This document shows, one piece after another, positions 26,378 through 35,286 of a stretch of DNA of 64,000 bases; positions within the stretch are counted from its first letter, which is position 1; each line of letters begins with the position of its first letter. The notes under the pieces are model-generated. The model was not told the DNA's origin. It made no database searches and was given only the letters and a program-made list of their open reading frames with translations. A program made the translations under genes and the position numbers. Origin of the DNA: Pseudobacter sp. (GTDB lineage Bacteria; Bacteroidota; Bacteroidia; Chitinophagales; Chitinophagaceae); contig JAFIGX010000011.1 of NCBI GenBank assembly GCA_017849455.1, positions 1 through 64,000 on the forward strand, read 5' to 3'.

Positions 26378-27478
26378 ATGAGCGCACCGCAACAAAAACC
26401 TGTTATCGGTATTTCCGTCGGAGACCTGAATGGCATTGGTACGGAATTGATCATCAAGACTTTTTCCGACCATCGCCTGCTGGAGCTATGTACGCCCATC
26501 ATATTTGCCTCCAATAAACTGATCAATTTTTACCGGAAGGCCGTTCCCGAGATCAATTTCAATTACCAGAGCATAAAGGATTTCAGCCGGATCAATTACA
26601 AGCAGATCAATATTTTCAACTGTTGGGAAGAGGAGATCAATATCACCCCCGGCCAGCTCACGGACACCGGTGGCAAATATGCAGTGAAGTCACTGGCCAT
26701 GGCTGTACAGGCATTGAAGGAAAATAAGGTCCAGGGATTGGTGACCGCTCCTATCCATAAGAAGAATATCCAGTCGGCCGATTTCAACTTTACCGGCCAT
26801 ACCCCTTATCTCCAGCATATTTTCGGTGCACAGGATGTACTGATGCTGATGGTGGCCAATAATTTCCGGGTGGCCCTGCTGAGTGAACATGTTCCGCTGG
26901 CCGAGGCCGCCAAATATGTGACCCGTGAAAGGATACTATCGAAGCTTTCCATTCTCAATAATTCACTGATCAAAGATTTCGGGATCGACAAACCGAAGAT
27001 CGCGGTACTGGGGTTGAACCCACATGCAGGTGATGAGGGACTGATCGGAAAAGAAGAAGAGGAGATCATCAAACCTGCCGTCAAGGAAGCCAAACGCTCT
27101 ATGCTGGTGGTGGGGCCTTTCAGCGCCGATGCTTTCTTTGCCCGCCGGCAATTCGAAAGGTTCGACGCCGTACTGGCCATGTACCACGACCAGGGCCTGA
27201 TCCCATTCAAATCGCTGGCCCTGGGCGAAGGCGTGAATTACACAGCCGGACTGCCGGTGGTCCGCACGTCGCCCGACCATGGCACCGCATTCGATATCGC
27301 CGGCAAGAACAAGGCCGATCATTCTTCATTCCTCACGGCCATCTATGAATGTATCGATATCATCAACCGCCGGAACGGCTATGCCGAAAACCGCCGGAAC
27401 CCTCTCAAGAAAATGACCTCCGTGATCCTGGCCAATGCCGTGGATGAGAAGATCGAAGAGGGACCAGAGGGAGGTTGA
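26378..27478 (+). CDS. pdxA: 4-hydroxythreonine-4-phosphate dehydrogenase
   Basis: NAD-dependent dehydrogenase of the DXP-dependent pyridoxal phosphate pathway. Metal-binding and substrate residues lie in APIHKKNIQ, LGLNPHAGDEGL and MYHDQGLIPFK, with VNYTAGLPVVRTSPDHGTAF near the C-terminus, all typical of PdxA. Length 366 is somewhat above the usual 330. The last four residues PEGG and the TGA are partly made by the repeat at 27473, which may explain part of the tail. Divergent from rsmA with a 43-base gap. Confidence 0.96.
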   Translation: MSAPQQKPVIGISVGDLNGIGTELIIKTFSDHRLLELCTPIIFASNKLINFYRKAVPEINFNYQSIKDFSRINYKQINIFNCWEEEINITPGQLTDTGGKYAVKSLAMAVQALKENKVQGLVTAPIHKKNIQSADFNFTGHTPYLQHIFGAQDVLMLMVANNFRVALLSEHVPLAEAAKYVTRERILSKLSILNNSLIKDFGIDKPKIAVLGLNPHAGDEGLIGKEEEEIIKPAVKEAKRSMLVVGPFSADAFFARRQFERFDAVLAMYHDQGLIPFKSLALGEGVNYTAGLPVVRTSPDHGTAFDIAGKNKADHSSFLTAIYECIDIINRRNGYAENRRNPLKKMTSVILANAVDEKIEEGPEGG

Positions 27479-27565
27479 CAGGCTTATATGTTGATAGGTT
27501 GACAAGGAGGTCTCCGCGCCTCGAAGTTTCCCTTGTCAACCTATGAACTTGTTAACTTATCAACT
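27473..27565. repeat. Inverted repeat spanning two convergent stop codons
   Basis: Left arm 27473-27507 (GGTTGACAGGCTTATATGTT and onward) and right arm 27531-27565 (CCTTGTCAACCTATGAACTT and onward) are imperfect reverse complements around a core GGTCTCCGCGCCTCGAAGTT. The left arm contains the pdxA TGA and the right arm touches the TAG of the large T9SS gene, so the element runs exactly from stop to stop. Confidence 0.84.
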
Positions 27566-30500
27566 ATTTCTGAATTACAAGTCTCGTCAACAACACTTCT
27601 TCTCCCATCCTAACTCGTACATGGTAGAGCCCATCCTGTAAGCGGTCCACGCCATCTATTTGGAAGCTATTGCTGCCGCTGTATACCTGCCTCCGTTGTT
27701 GTATCACCTGCCTGCCTGCCGCGTCCAGTACCTCCAGCTCTGCCTTGCCATCTTTCACAGCCGTGAGATTGACGGTCACAAAATGGGATGCAGGGTTCGG
27801 GGCCAGGCTGATACCGTTACTGCCCTGCTGGCGGAGAATGATGATCGGCGTAGCTTTCTGTACTCCGGTAACACTTACTGCCTTCACACGATAGTATAAA
27901 AGTTGTCCATTGGCGCCCGGTGAATTGTCTGTGTACCCAAACATGGTAAGGTTAGGCGCAGTGCCGTTCCCTTGCTGTACACCTATTTTTTCAAAGTTGG
28001 AACCATCGGTACTTCGTTCGATCTCGAAATGATCGATGATCTTATCACTGGTGATCACCCATCGAAGCGCTACAGATTCACCTTTACGGGTACCCGAAAA
28101 ACTCAGGAAGTTGATATCCAGCACAGCGCTCGCCGTCCGCCAGTCGCGCTCGAAGCTCGATGGGTTGCTCTTTTGCACCATTGTTCTCGATCCGGGAGAA
28201 GGGTCACCTGTGAGGGTGCCGAGTGTTCCCATATAACGGGAAGTGCCTTTGCCGCTGGTATTGTCCAGGTCGAAGAAATCATCCAACCCATCTCCATCGG
28301 CGTCTGTATTGGTCAGTACGATATTATCATCGGCCAGGCCATTCAAATTGAAATCATTGCCTTCGAGATAGTCGGGATTGCCATCATTATCGCTGTCGGT
28401 ATCATAATAATCCGGGATGCCGTCTGCATCCTGATCGTTCGGTGTAAGGCCATTGCCACCAAATCCGACATAAGAATCATAGCGGTCATCGATACCGTCA
28501 TTATCACTATCCTGGTTGAGCGGGAACTGGTAGCTGGAAGTGGACACACCTTCGATATTATCGGGAATGCCGTCATTGTCCGAATCGATGTCGAGGTAAT
28601 CAGGTGTATATTGTCCGGGTGGGTCCGTATCATGATTGGCGATCGTATAGGCTGTATTGGCAATATTGAGGTCCCATCCGTTAGCGCCTTTCGGCCCATC
28701 GCTCATTCCATTATTATCGGCATCGCCAAAACCTGCCTCACGGACATCGGTAATACCATCGCCATCGCTATCGAGATCGTACGGATTGGGCCTCCTGTCT
28801 TTATCAGGGTTTTTATACGGATAGCTATCTGCCCTGCCATCACCATTGATATCGGGGCCTGTACGCAGCAAGGCCCTGCCGGGATTTTCGATCACGCCAT
28901 CATTGCCCACGTCTGCGTCCACAATATCGGCGAGACCATCGTGATCGGTATCAGTGAGCACATCTACCCTTCCATTATTATCGAGATCAGTTCCCAATAC
29001 TTCACGGATATCGGGAATGCCGTCATTATCACTATCGAGATCGAACTGGTTGGGCACACCATCCCCATCGAGGTCGGGTAACCCGAGACCATTACCGGAG
29101 CCGGCCGCACCAGTGGTGGGAGTAGCATCTACGCTGTTGGCCAGTCCATCCCCATCGGTATCCACGAAATTGTCGAGCTTACCATCTCCATTGGCATCTA
29201 CGCCGCCGGCTTCCACCACATCGGGGATGCCATCGTTATCACTGTCGAGATCGAAGGCATTGATGATACCATCGAGGTCTGCATCATACCTGTCGTCGAT
29301 GCCGTCGTTGTTGATATCGACGAAGCCGGGGGTAGATGGATCGCGATAATTTTCGATGCCATTGAAATTATCGTCATCCATTGGGTTCAGGCCACCGCTC
29401 TCCGCTATGTCTGTGATACCATCTTTGTCCCTATCGAGATCACAGTTCATCGTTACTGTTATCTGTGCGCAGGCAGTAATATTACAATCACCTTCTGCGC
29501 GTACATAATAGGTAGTATTGCCGGTAGGGTTGACGGTGATGGTGGCGCCTGTGCCAATGATCGGCCCCACGCCACAGTTCCCGGCATACCATCTCCAGAT
29601 AGCGTTGGTGCCCAGGGAGCCTCCATTCACCCGTAAAGAAACGGCATCACCCGGGCAGATGCCCATTTTGTTCTTGCTCACGGAAGCGGGGGCGGTGGAA
29701 GATGCTTTCAGGTTCAGGTATAGCGCATTGGATGTATAACTACAGGAAGTGCTTCCGATATTGCCGGGCTGTGCAACGATGACACGATAATATTTTTGAT
29801 GGGCCGCTGTGAGTGAGGTGATGGTATAGGTGGCGGCAGTGGCCCCGCTGATGTCAGTCCACCCAGTGCTGCCATCCAATGAAGATTGCCATTGGTATAC
29901 CAGTGTGCCGCCCATACCGGTAGTATCACTGAGAAAGGTACCGAAAACAGTGGAGCTGCCGATACAACCGGCTTTCGGGCTGATGGCGGCCACAGTGGGC
30001 TCAGGATCGCAAAGGCCGAACTGGATATCATCGAGCGCCAGGTCATTGCCGCAACCACCTTCACCGGCATTATATATCTCGATGATCACTTTGCTGATGC
30101 CGGCAGGCATTACGAATTTCAGGCCGTACTGGTTCCAGGCCGTGGCAGTGATATCGCTGGTAGAGGCATTTGTAATGATAGAACCATCTGCTGCGTTCTT
30201 CACGGAGAACACCAGCCTGGGATATTTGAAACCGCCGAAAGCATTACAGAAAGTCTGGTAAGAAGAATTGCCGATGAATGCTGCATAGGTAAAGAATGAG
30301 TATTTCAGGTTGGAGCATTGTACCGCTACCGTATCCACGAAGATCTTATTGTCCAGCACATCCGCATTCACCAACAGCATCCGGCCATTGGGGTTACCGG
30401 TATGATCGGTAAGATTGATCCATTTGGAAGGGTCGCCATTGTTGGCATTGTTCGATATCGTAAATGATTCCAGTGGAACGGGGGCGGTCGTAACACCTGT

Positions 30501-31979
30501 ATATTGAGATTTCACGGTGCCCGGCAACGTGGCAGAGAGCCCGGTGCCTGTGCCGAATGTTTGATTGTACAGAACCGTTTTCAGCGCATCGCAAGGCGGT
30601 GTTTCAGGCGCTACGTTCACGATGAATGGGGTGGGTTGCGATTCACCGGGATCGTCTGCCTTGTCGTTGGTATTCAGGTCGGGCTTCGAGCCATTGGTCG
30701 ATACATCGAGCAGCGCTACTCCCTTATAACCGGTAGCGGTCACTGTTGCCGAATTATTGTACACGATGCCGGTAACAATGCCCGATACACGGCAGGAAAT
30801 ACGGATAGTAAAATTATTCTCTGCTACTGGGTAGTTTTTCAGGATATTGGTAGTAGGGGTGGGATTGGTGAGCAGGTTGGTGTTGGTAGTTCCGTTGTAA
30901 CCTGCATTCAGGCTGAAGCCGGCAGACGCAGTGCCTACCCACGACAATGAAACCATTGAAACATTTCCAGCCCCGTAGACAGTCCCCAGGTTATCGGTGA
31001 CCTGTACATTGTTATCAGGTACGTTGCCGTAGTTCTGTACATATACATCGTATTCGAGATCATATACACCGGCTGTCCCGGTCGGCGTGGCAGATATCAG
31101 TTTCTTCGCGGCACCGATGCCGGAGATCACGGAGGTAAGGTCTTGTGCGGAATATTTTCCTGTATAGGTTACGGGGGTCATATCACCCGTGAGCGGATTC
31201 AGTTCAGAATAATAGCAGGAATTTCCACGGATACTTGCTAACAATTTACCATCACTATATCCCAAACCCACCAATCTGTTACCGGTACCCACTTGCAGGG
31301 TGTCGATATAGGTAGCATTCAGCGTACCGATACCATAACTGGTATGGTTAACGGTCATCAGTTTATTGTTCATTACAAAATACAACTGCCCTGAGGGTGA
31401 GTATACGATATCACCGGTCTGTGTCCATATCTTCACAGATGCAGGCAATACGATCGTTTGTTGAGCACCTATAGTATTAGTGGCAAAATTTACTTTTTGA
31501 AGTGTCAACCCATAAGGAGCAGCAGAACCGGTATAACTGATCTGCCATCCGTCGCCATTCGGGTCAAAAGCTATGCCGGCGATGGCCTGCCCAAGATAGG
31601 TACGGTATAATGCCAGGCTGCCGGTGGGGCAAGTACTGGGGTTCCAGCGCCACACATAGGAGTTGGGCGTACCATTATATCTTAAATAATACATGAACCC
31701 ATCCGATGGATTGAAGGCCATACTGGCCGCACTGCTGCTGAAACCGGGAGTTGCCAGTGAAGGAACGCAGGTAGTTCCATTCGTGAGTGTATTGGTGGTA
31801 CTATTGAAGCTGAATTCCATATTCTGGCCCGTAGTACCGGTACAGGAGGTAACCCCGGTAGCGACCGGGGAGGAGACAGTGGCAGGTTGTGCCCACACCA
31901 TTGCCGGAAGCGCCAGGAACACCAGGATAAGGATTGTTATGCCGGCAGTCGGAGCAGACCGGCGAAAGTAGATTTTCAT
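27564..31979 (-). CDS. Giant secreted T9SS protein with thrombospondin type 3 calcium repeats
   Basis: Cell-surface or secreted protein of 1471 residues. After a signal peptide (ends PAMVWAQ) come a beta-propeller-like region (NPSDGFMYYLRYNG), a DUF11-like domain around 295-420, a jelly-roll or adhesin-like region, an Ig-like domain near 770-845, then about twenty DxDxDG-type calcium loops at roughly 847-1240 (DLDSDNDGIPD repeated). A FnIII-like module with ALRWVITSDKIIDHFEIE follows and the last 75 residues are a type A T9SS sorting domain (APNPASHFVTVNL ... DGLYHVRV). The sorting domain should be removed on export. Probably adhesive or structural; no catalytic domain is seen. It overlaps the upstream small gene by four bases. 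Confidence 0.9.
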   Translation of the reverse strand: MKIYFRRSAPTAGITILILVFLALPAMVWAQPATVSSPVATGVTSCTGTTGQNMEFSFNSTTNTLTNGTTCVPSLATPGFSSSAASMAFNPSDGFMYYLRYNGTPNSYVWRWNPSTCPTGSLALYRTYLGQAIAGIAFDPNGDGWQISYTGSAAPYGLTLQKVNFATNTIGAQQTIVLPASVKIWTQTGDIVYSPSGQLYFVMNNKLMTVNHTSYGIGTLNATYIDTLQVGTGNRLVGLGYSDGKLLASIRGNSCYYSELNPLTGDMTPVTYTGKYSAQDLTSVISGIGAAKKLISATPTGTAGVYDLEYDVYVQNYGNVPDNNVQVTDNLGTVYGAGNVSMVSLSWVGTASAGFSLNAGYNGTTNTNLLTNPTPTTNILKNYPVAENNFTIRISCRVSGIVTGIVYNNSATVTATGYKGVALLDVSTNGSKPDLNTNDKADDPGESQPTPFIVNVAPETPPCDALKTVLYNQTFGTGTGLSATLPGTVKSQYTGVTTAPVPLESFTISNNANNGDPSKWINLTDHTGNPNGRMLLVNADVLDNKIFVDTVAVQCSNLKYSFFTYAAFIGNSSYQTFCNAFGGFKYPRLVFSVKNAADGSIITNASTSDITATAWNQYGLKFVMPAGISKVIIEIYNAGEGGCGNDLALDDIQFGLCDPEPTVAAISPKAGCIGSSTVFGTFLSDTTGMGGTLVYQWQSSLDGSTGWTDISGATAATYTITSLTAAHQKYYRVIVAQPGNIGSTSCSYTSNALYLNLKASSTAPASVSKNKMGICPGDAVSLRVNGGSLGTNAIWRWYAGNCGVGPIIGTGATITVNPTGNTTYYVRAEGDCNITACAQITVTMNCDLDRDKDGITDIAESGGLNPMDDDNFNGIENYRDPSTPGFVDINNDGIDDRYDADLDGIINAFDLDSDNDGIPDVVEAGGVDANGDGKLDNFVDTDGDGLANSVDATPTTGAAGSGNGLGLPDLDGDGVPNQFDLDSDNDGIPDIREVLGTDLDNNGRVDVLTDTDHDGLADIVDADVGNDGVIENPGRALLRTGPDINGDGRADSYPYKNPDKDRRPNPYDLDSDGDGITDVREAGFGDADNNGMSDGPKGANGWDLNIANTAYTIANHDTDPPGQYTPDYLDIDSDNDGIPDNIEGVSTSSYQFPLNQDSDNDGIDDRYDSYVGFGGNGLTPNDQDADGIPDYYDTDSDNDGNPDYLEGNDFNLNGLADDNIVLTNTDADGDGLDDFFDLDNTSGKGTSRYMGTLGTLTGDPSPGSRTMVQKSNPSSFERDWRTASAVLDINFLSFSGTRKGESVALRWVITSDKIIDHFEIERSTDGSNFEKIGVQQGNGTAPNLTMFGYTDNSPGANGQLLYYRVKAVSVTGVQKATPIIILRQQGSNGISLAPNPASHFVTVNLTAVKDGKAELEVLDAAGRQVIQQRRQVYSGSNSFQIDGVDRLQDGLYHVRVRMGEEVLLTRLVIQK

Positions 31980-32287
31980 AATATTGGATTTAGCTGAACA
32001 CCTATCGTGAACTTATATACGTCACCAACGCTGTAGTTGCTGACTATAGAGTAATCATATTCCGGAAAATCATAATCGCCCAATTCAAAATCTGTGAATC
32101 CATCCAAATGAGCAAGAAGTTGGGAAGGACCAATGGCAGGTGAAACAATAATTGGTACAACGATCAGGCAACTGTTCCGTGGCCCCGGAAAGTCGATCGG
32201 GAGATCATTGTGCCCCGTAAGGCAATAGTAACTTATGGCCAGGCATGCACATAGTGCTCCTGCAGCTTTCAGAGGAATTGGAAACAT
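31976..32287 (-). CDS. Small hypothetical exported protein coupled to the giant T9SS gene
   Basis: 103 residues, not recognised. It starts with a hydrophobic segment (PLKAAGALCACLAISYYCL) that could be a signal peptide or anchor, followed by an acidic, aromatic part (FTDFELGDYDFPEYDYSIV) with no lysine-rich regions. Its TGA overlaps the ATG of the 1471-residue gene (ATGA), a pattern of translational coupling that supports it being translated. TAGCTTTG on the minus strand (32440-32433) fits a -7 box about 150 bases upstream. It could be an accessory of the large surface protein. Confidence 0.55.
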   Translation of the reverse strand: MFPIPLKAAGALCACLAISYYCLTGHNDLPIDFPGPRNSCLIVVPIIVSPAIGPSQLLAHLDGFTDFELGDYDFPEYDYSIVSNYSVGDVYKFTIGVQLNPIL

Positions 32288-32483
32288 AGGGTTTTTGTAA
32301 AAGGGGTTAAGATTCGGATACGGTTGTTACGAAACGGGGTTCAACTATAAATAGTATACCCATTTCATAAATTAATGCCCCGATAAGCTATTGATTAATA
32401 GTTTTTGACGATAGTCAAACTGTAGATAACAACAAAGCTATGCAGTAGATCGGAAAAATGAAACGTATATAAACGTCGAAAAT

Positions 32484-33188
32484 TTACTGGAAGAAATTAT
32501 CGGGAATCCCTTTGTTGATCTGGTAATTGTTGTAACTGATCTCTACCCTGCCTTTCTGGTTCTTTTCTGCAGGTGTTGTTTTGGGCTGATCACCGGTATC
32601 ATAATCGAACGCAAGCCCTTTAGGCAGTTTATAATCTTTCGTACTGAATACGAACGCCACTTTATCCGGCAGGGCCCATTGGGTATATTTCCCGTAGCTC
32701 ATTTCCACTTCATAGGTGCCATTGCTCCTGGTGGTGGTAACAGCTTTCCTGATCAGGGATTCCTTTTCATCGATATACAGGGTGGATACCACTGCTTCCG
32801 ATTGTTCGTCGAGTGGCAACAATTTGATAATGGTGACGGCAATATTGTCGATGACGGTTTTGCCGGCAGCAACGGCCGTATAATGATCGCCGGCAAACAA
32901 GGCCGCGAGGTTGATATTTACTCCACCCCTGGGCACAACGGTAACACCGTTCTGTTTTTTGATCTTGAATTTATCCGGCTTTTTATAATAGATGGTGATG
33001 GAAGATTCCGGCACTTTAATGAATGGCACTGATGTTTTCATCACGCCATTCGCTTCATAATTGTCGACGGTAGCGAGCTTATCCTTTACTTTCTTCACCA
33101 GGGCATCGGCATCCTGTCCATAACCGGCCACGAGGCACATCGTTAAGAGTACAGTGAGCCACCCGCCTGCAAACGCGCCTGCTTTCAT
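32484..33188 (-). CDS. LolA-like outer-membrane lipoprotein carrier family protein
   Basis: Periplasmic protein with a signal peptide (MKAGAFAGGWLTVLLTMCLVAGYGQ). The body fits the LolA/LolB half-barrel fold: DALVKKVKDKLATVDNYEA, ITIYYKKPDKFKIKKQNG and late KVAFVFSTKDYKLPKG. Many Bacteroidota have several such proteins, so it need not be the main lipoprotein chaperone. The ATG at 33188 is chosen over an in-frame TTG at 33206. It starts 34 bases after the TIM-barrel gene and is probably in its operon. Confidence 0.8.
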   Translation of the reverse strand: MKAGAFAGGWLTVLLTMCLVAGYGQDADALVKKVKDKLATVDNYEANGVMKTSVPFIKVPESSITIYYKKPDKFKIKKQNGVTVVPRGGVNINLAALFAGDHYTAVAAGKTVIDNIAVTIIKLLPLDEQSEAVVSTLYIDEKESLIRKAVTTTRSNGTYEVEMSYGKYTQWALPDKVAFVFSTKDYKLPKGLAFDYDTGDQPKTTPAEKNQKGRVEISYNNYQINKGIPDNFFQ

Positions 33189-33222
33189 AAAAAAGTTATT
33201 GAACAAAGGTATCGACTAATCC

Positions 33223-34152
33223 TTACAAAAAGCTATCGCTTTCCCTGTATGCCCTGATCAATGCCATCTCACCTTCCTTGCCAGGGAGCGCATTGCCATG
33301 CTCCATGCCCAGGATGCCCTTGTATCCTTTATTGTAGATATGTTTGAAAATATTCCTGTAATTCATTTCGCCAGTTCCCGGTTCCTTCCTGCCGGGATTA
33401 TCGCCGATCTGGAAATAGCCGATCTCATCCCAGGCCTTATTAATATTATTGATGATATTTCCTTCATTGCGTTGCATGTGGTACATGTCGAACAGGATCT
33501 TGCAACTGGGACTGTTCACTGCTTTGCAGATCGTAAAGGTCTGGTCGGAGTGGCGGAGAAAAAGGTCCGGGTTATCGCTCAGGGGCTCCAGTACCATTAC
33601 CAGCCCTGCCGGTTCCAGTATCTCACAGGCTTTCCGCAATGCTTTGATCACATTAGCGGTCTGGTATTCGGTCGATATGCTCCTGTCATAATTGCCCGGC
33701 ACCACGGTGACCCATTTGGCATTACATCGTTTGGCCACTTCCACGGCCTGTTTGCAATCTTTCAGCATTTTATCGATCCACTCCTGTTTGCCGGTGGTAA
33801 GGGTAGTGCTCCAATGCCAGTTATCGGAGGTGATCACGAACACACCCATTCTCATTCCCAGGGATACCAGCGTATCGCCGATCTTTTTTTGTTGCTCAAC
33901 AGGGCGCGCCATCATGCCATTGTCTTCGATGGAGCGGAATCCTTTGTCATAGGCAAATTTTACCTGGTCGATGAAATCTGCACCGCCATTATTCTTGAAC
34001 ATGCCGTCATGAAAAGCATAGTCGAGCGTGAATGTCTTGTCTGCCGAGCTTTCTCTGGCAGCCGGGACATTTATTTTACTGAATGCAGTGGCCCCGGTGA
34101 TCAGGGAAGCTCCGGTGAACAGGGACCGCTGCATGAATTTTCTTCTTTCCAT
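33223..34152 (-). CDS. Sugar phosphate isomerase/epimerase-like TIM barrel (hydroxypyruvate isomerase-like)
   Basis: Xylose-isomerase-like TIM barrel with an N-terminal export signal (MERRKFMQRSLFTGASLITG), in which RRKFM fits a Tat-like twin arginine. Metal and catalytic residues expected in the Hyi group are present: E189 (VLEPLS), D222 and H225 (LFDMYH), Q248 (FQIGD) and E284 (GMEHG). The substrate is likely a keto sugar or sugar acid. The frame is open to 34275, but the ATG at 34152 begins the signal. It is divergent from the FGE-like and Gfo/Idh genes, making a small carbohydrate cluster. Confidence 0.85.
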   Translation of the reverse strand: MERRKFMQRSLFTGASLITGATAFSKINVPAARESSADKTFTLDYAFHDGMFKNNGGADFIDQVKFAYDKGFRSIEDNGMMARPVEQQKKIGDTLVSLGMRMGVFVITSDNWHWSTTLTTGKQEWIDKMLKDCKQAVEVAKRCNAKWVTVVPGNYDRSISTEYQTANVIKALRKACEILEPAGLVMVLEPLSDNPDLFLRHSDQTFTICKAVNSPSCKILFDMYHMQRNEGNIINNINKAWDEIGYFQIGDNPGRKEPGTGEMNYRNIFKHIYNKGYKGILGMEHGNALPGKEGEMALIRAYRESDSFL

Positions 34153-34297
34153 CTGTCGGTTGGTTTTGGTTTTAAATTTACTCTCTATCGATGGCAGGCG
34201 GAAAAAAATTTTATGCAATCGATTTTGTTGGCCCCTGCCCCTCCGCGATTTGATTATTTTCTTATCTTTTGCCATGATTCAATTCAAATATGGGTAC

Positions 34298-35257
34298 ATG
34301 AAACCGACCGGACTTTTGTTTGCCACCATGATCCTTTTTTCTGCAGCTCGTGCTCAGCCTGCTGTTGATTCCTTTCAATCGTACCGGCTCACCATTCCGG
34401 GAAGCACCGTAAGTTTCACCATGCAGCCCATACAGGCAGGGACATTCATGATGGGCAGCCCGGCCAAAGAGCCCGGCCACAAAGCCGATGAAGGGCCGTC
34501 CAGAAAAGTACAGCTCGACGCCTTCTGGATGGGCGCCCATGAAGTGACCTATGATGAATTCTTATTATTCTTCAATGATGAGCAAACCAGCCGCAATTCA
34601 GAGGTAGATGCCGTTACCAGACCTACTGCCCAGTATATCGATCTGAGCTGGGGCATGGGCAAACAGGGCGGGTTCCCCGTGAACAGCATGTCGCAGCATA
34701 CCGCCATGATGTATTGCCGGTGGTTATATGGCAAAACAGGGCAGTTCTTCCGGCTTCCCACAGAAGCGGAGTGGGAATATGCCTGCCGCGCAGGATCATC
34801 AGGCGCCTATTATTTCGGCAATGATCCGAAACTATTGGGCGGGTACGCCTGGTTCGCCGGCAATAGCAATAATAAATACCAGAAGGTTGGTCAGAAAAAA
34901 CCTAACGCATGGGGATTGTATGATATGCTCGGCAATGTAGCGGAATGGACGCTCGACCAATATGATTCGGCCTATTTCTCCAATATACAGGATGGTGCGC
35001 TCGATCCCTCCATTCCTCCCGGTAACCAATACCCGAAATCAGTGAGAGGCGGAGGATACCTCGATAAGCCGGCAGCACTCCGCTGTGCCAGCCGTGGGCA
35101 GTCGAACCCTGCCTGGAACAGGCGCGATCCGCAGGTGCCTAAAAGCAAATGGTGGCTTACCGATGCCATGTCGGTTGGCTTCCGGCTGGTAAGGCCCCTG
35201 AAAACGCCCACTGCTGAAGAAGCAGCAGCTTTTTATAATAAATATCTTGGCAACTGA
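34298..35257 (+). CDS. Formylglycine-generating enzyme-like (SUMF1) protein without the active-site cysteine pair
   Basis: Exported protein (signal MKPTGLLFATMILFSAARAQ) with the FGE-sulfatase fold: GTFMMGSPAKEPGHKADEGP, HEVTYDEF, FRLPTEAEWEYACRAGS, GNVAEWTLD and the C-terminal RGGGYLD ... VGFRLV. In true FGE two cysteines stand before the RC-A-R-x-x motif; here that stretch reads YLDKPAALRCASRGQ and only the later cysteine remains. It is therefore probably a non-catalytic or differently active member. TATCTTTT at 34263-34270 resembles a -7 box, so the ATG at 34298 is preferred to 34274. The Gfo/Idh gene follows after 29 bases. Confidence 0.82.
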   Translation: MKPTGLLFATMILFSAARAQPAVDSFQSYRLTIPGSTVSFTMQPIQAGTFMMGSPAKEPGHKADEGPSRKVQLDAFWMGAHEVTYDEFLLFFNDEQTSRNSEVDAVTRPTAQYIDLSWGMGKQGGFPVNSMSQHTAMMYCRWLYGKTGQFFRLPTEAEWEYACRAGSSGAYYFGNDPKLLGGYAWFAGNSNNKYQKVGQKKPNAWGLYDMLGNVAEWTLDQYDSAYFSNIQDGALDPSIPPGNQYPKSVRGGGYLDKPAALRCASRGQSNPAWNRRDPQVPKSKWWLTDAMSVGFRLVRPLKTPTAEEAAAFYNKYLGN

Positions 35258-35286
35258 TAACACATCATCTATAAAACCAAACGAAC

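Noticed and set aside
27972..29081. 369-residue open frame opposite the calcium repeats
   Set aside because: It is the antisense of repetitive GAT/AAT-rich codons and gives an isoleucine-rich nonsense protein; the T9SS gene on the other strand explains the region.
28300..29450. Possible CRISPR or tandem DNA array
   Set aside because: The periodicity comes from DxDxDG protein repeats with variable spacing and codon choice, inside one open frame; no constant repeat with unique spacers exists here or elsewhere in the window.
32447..32455. AGATCGGAA, start of the reverse adapter
   Set aside because: Only nine bases match and the next bases diverge (AAATG in place of GAGC); flanking sequence is continuous, so no chimeric join is indicated.
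34298..35257. Active formylglycine-generating enzyme
   Set aside because: The cysteine pair of the active site is missing and no sulfatase gene is near, so only the fold is claimed.
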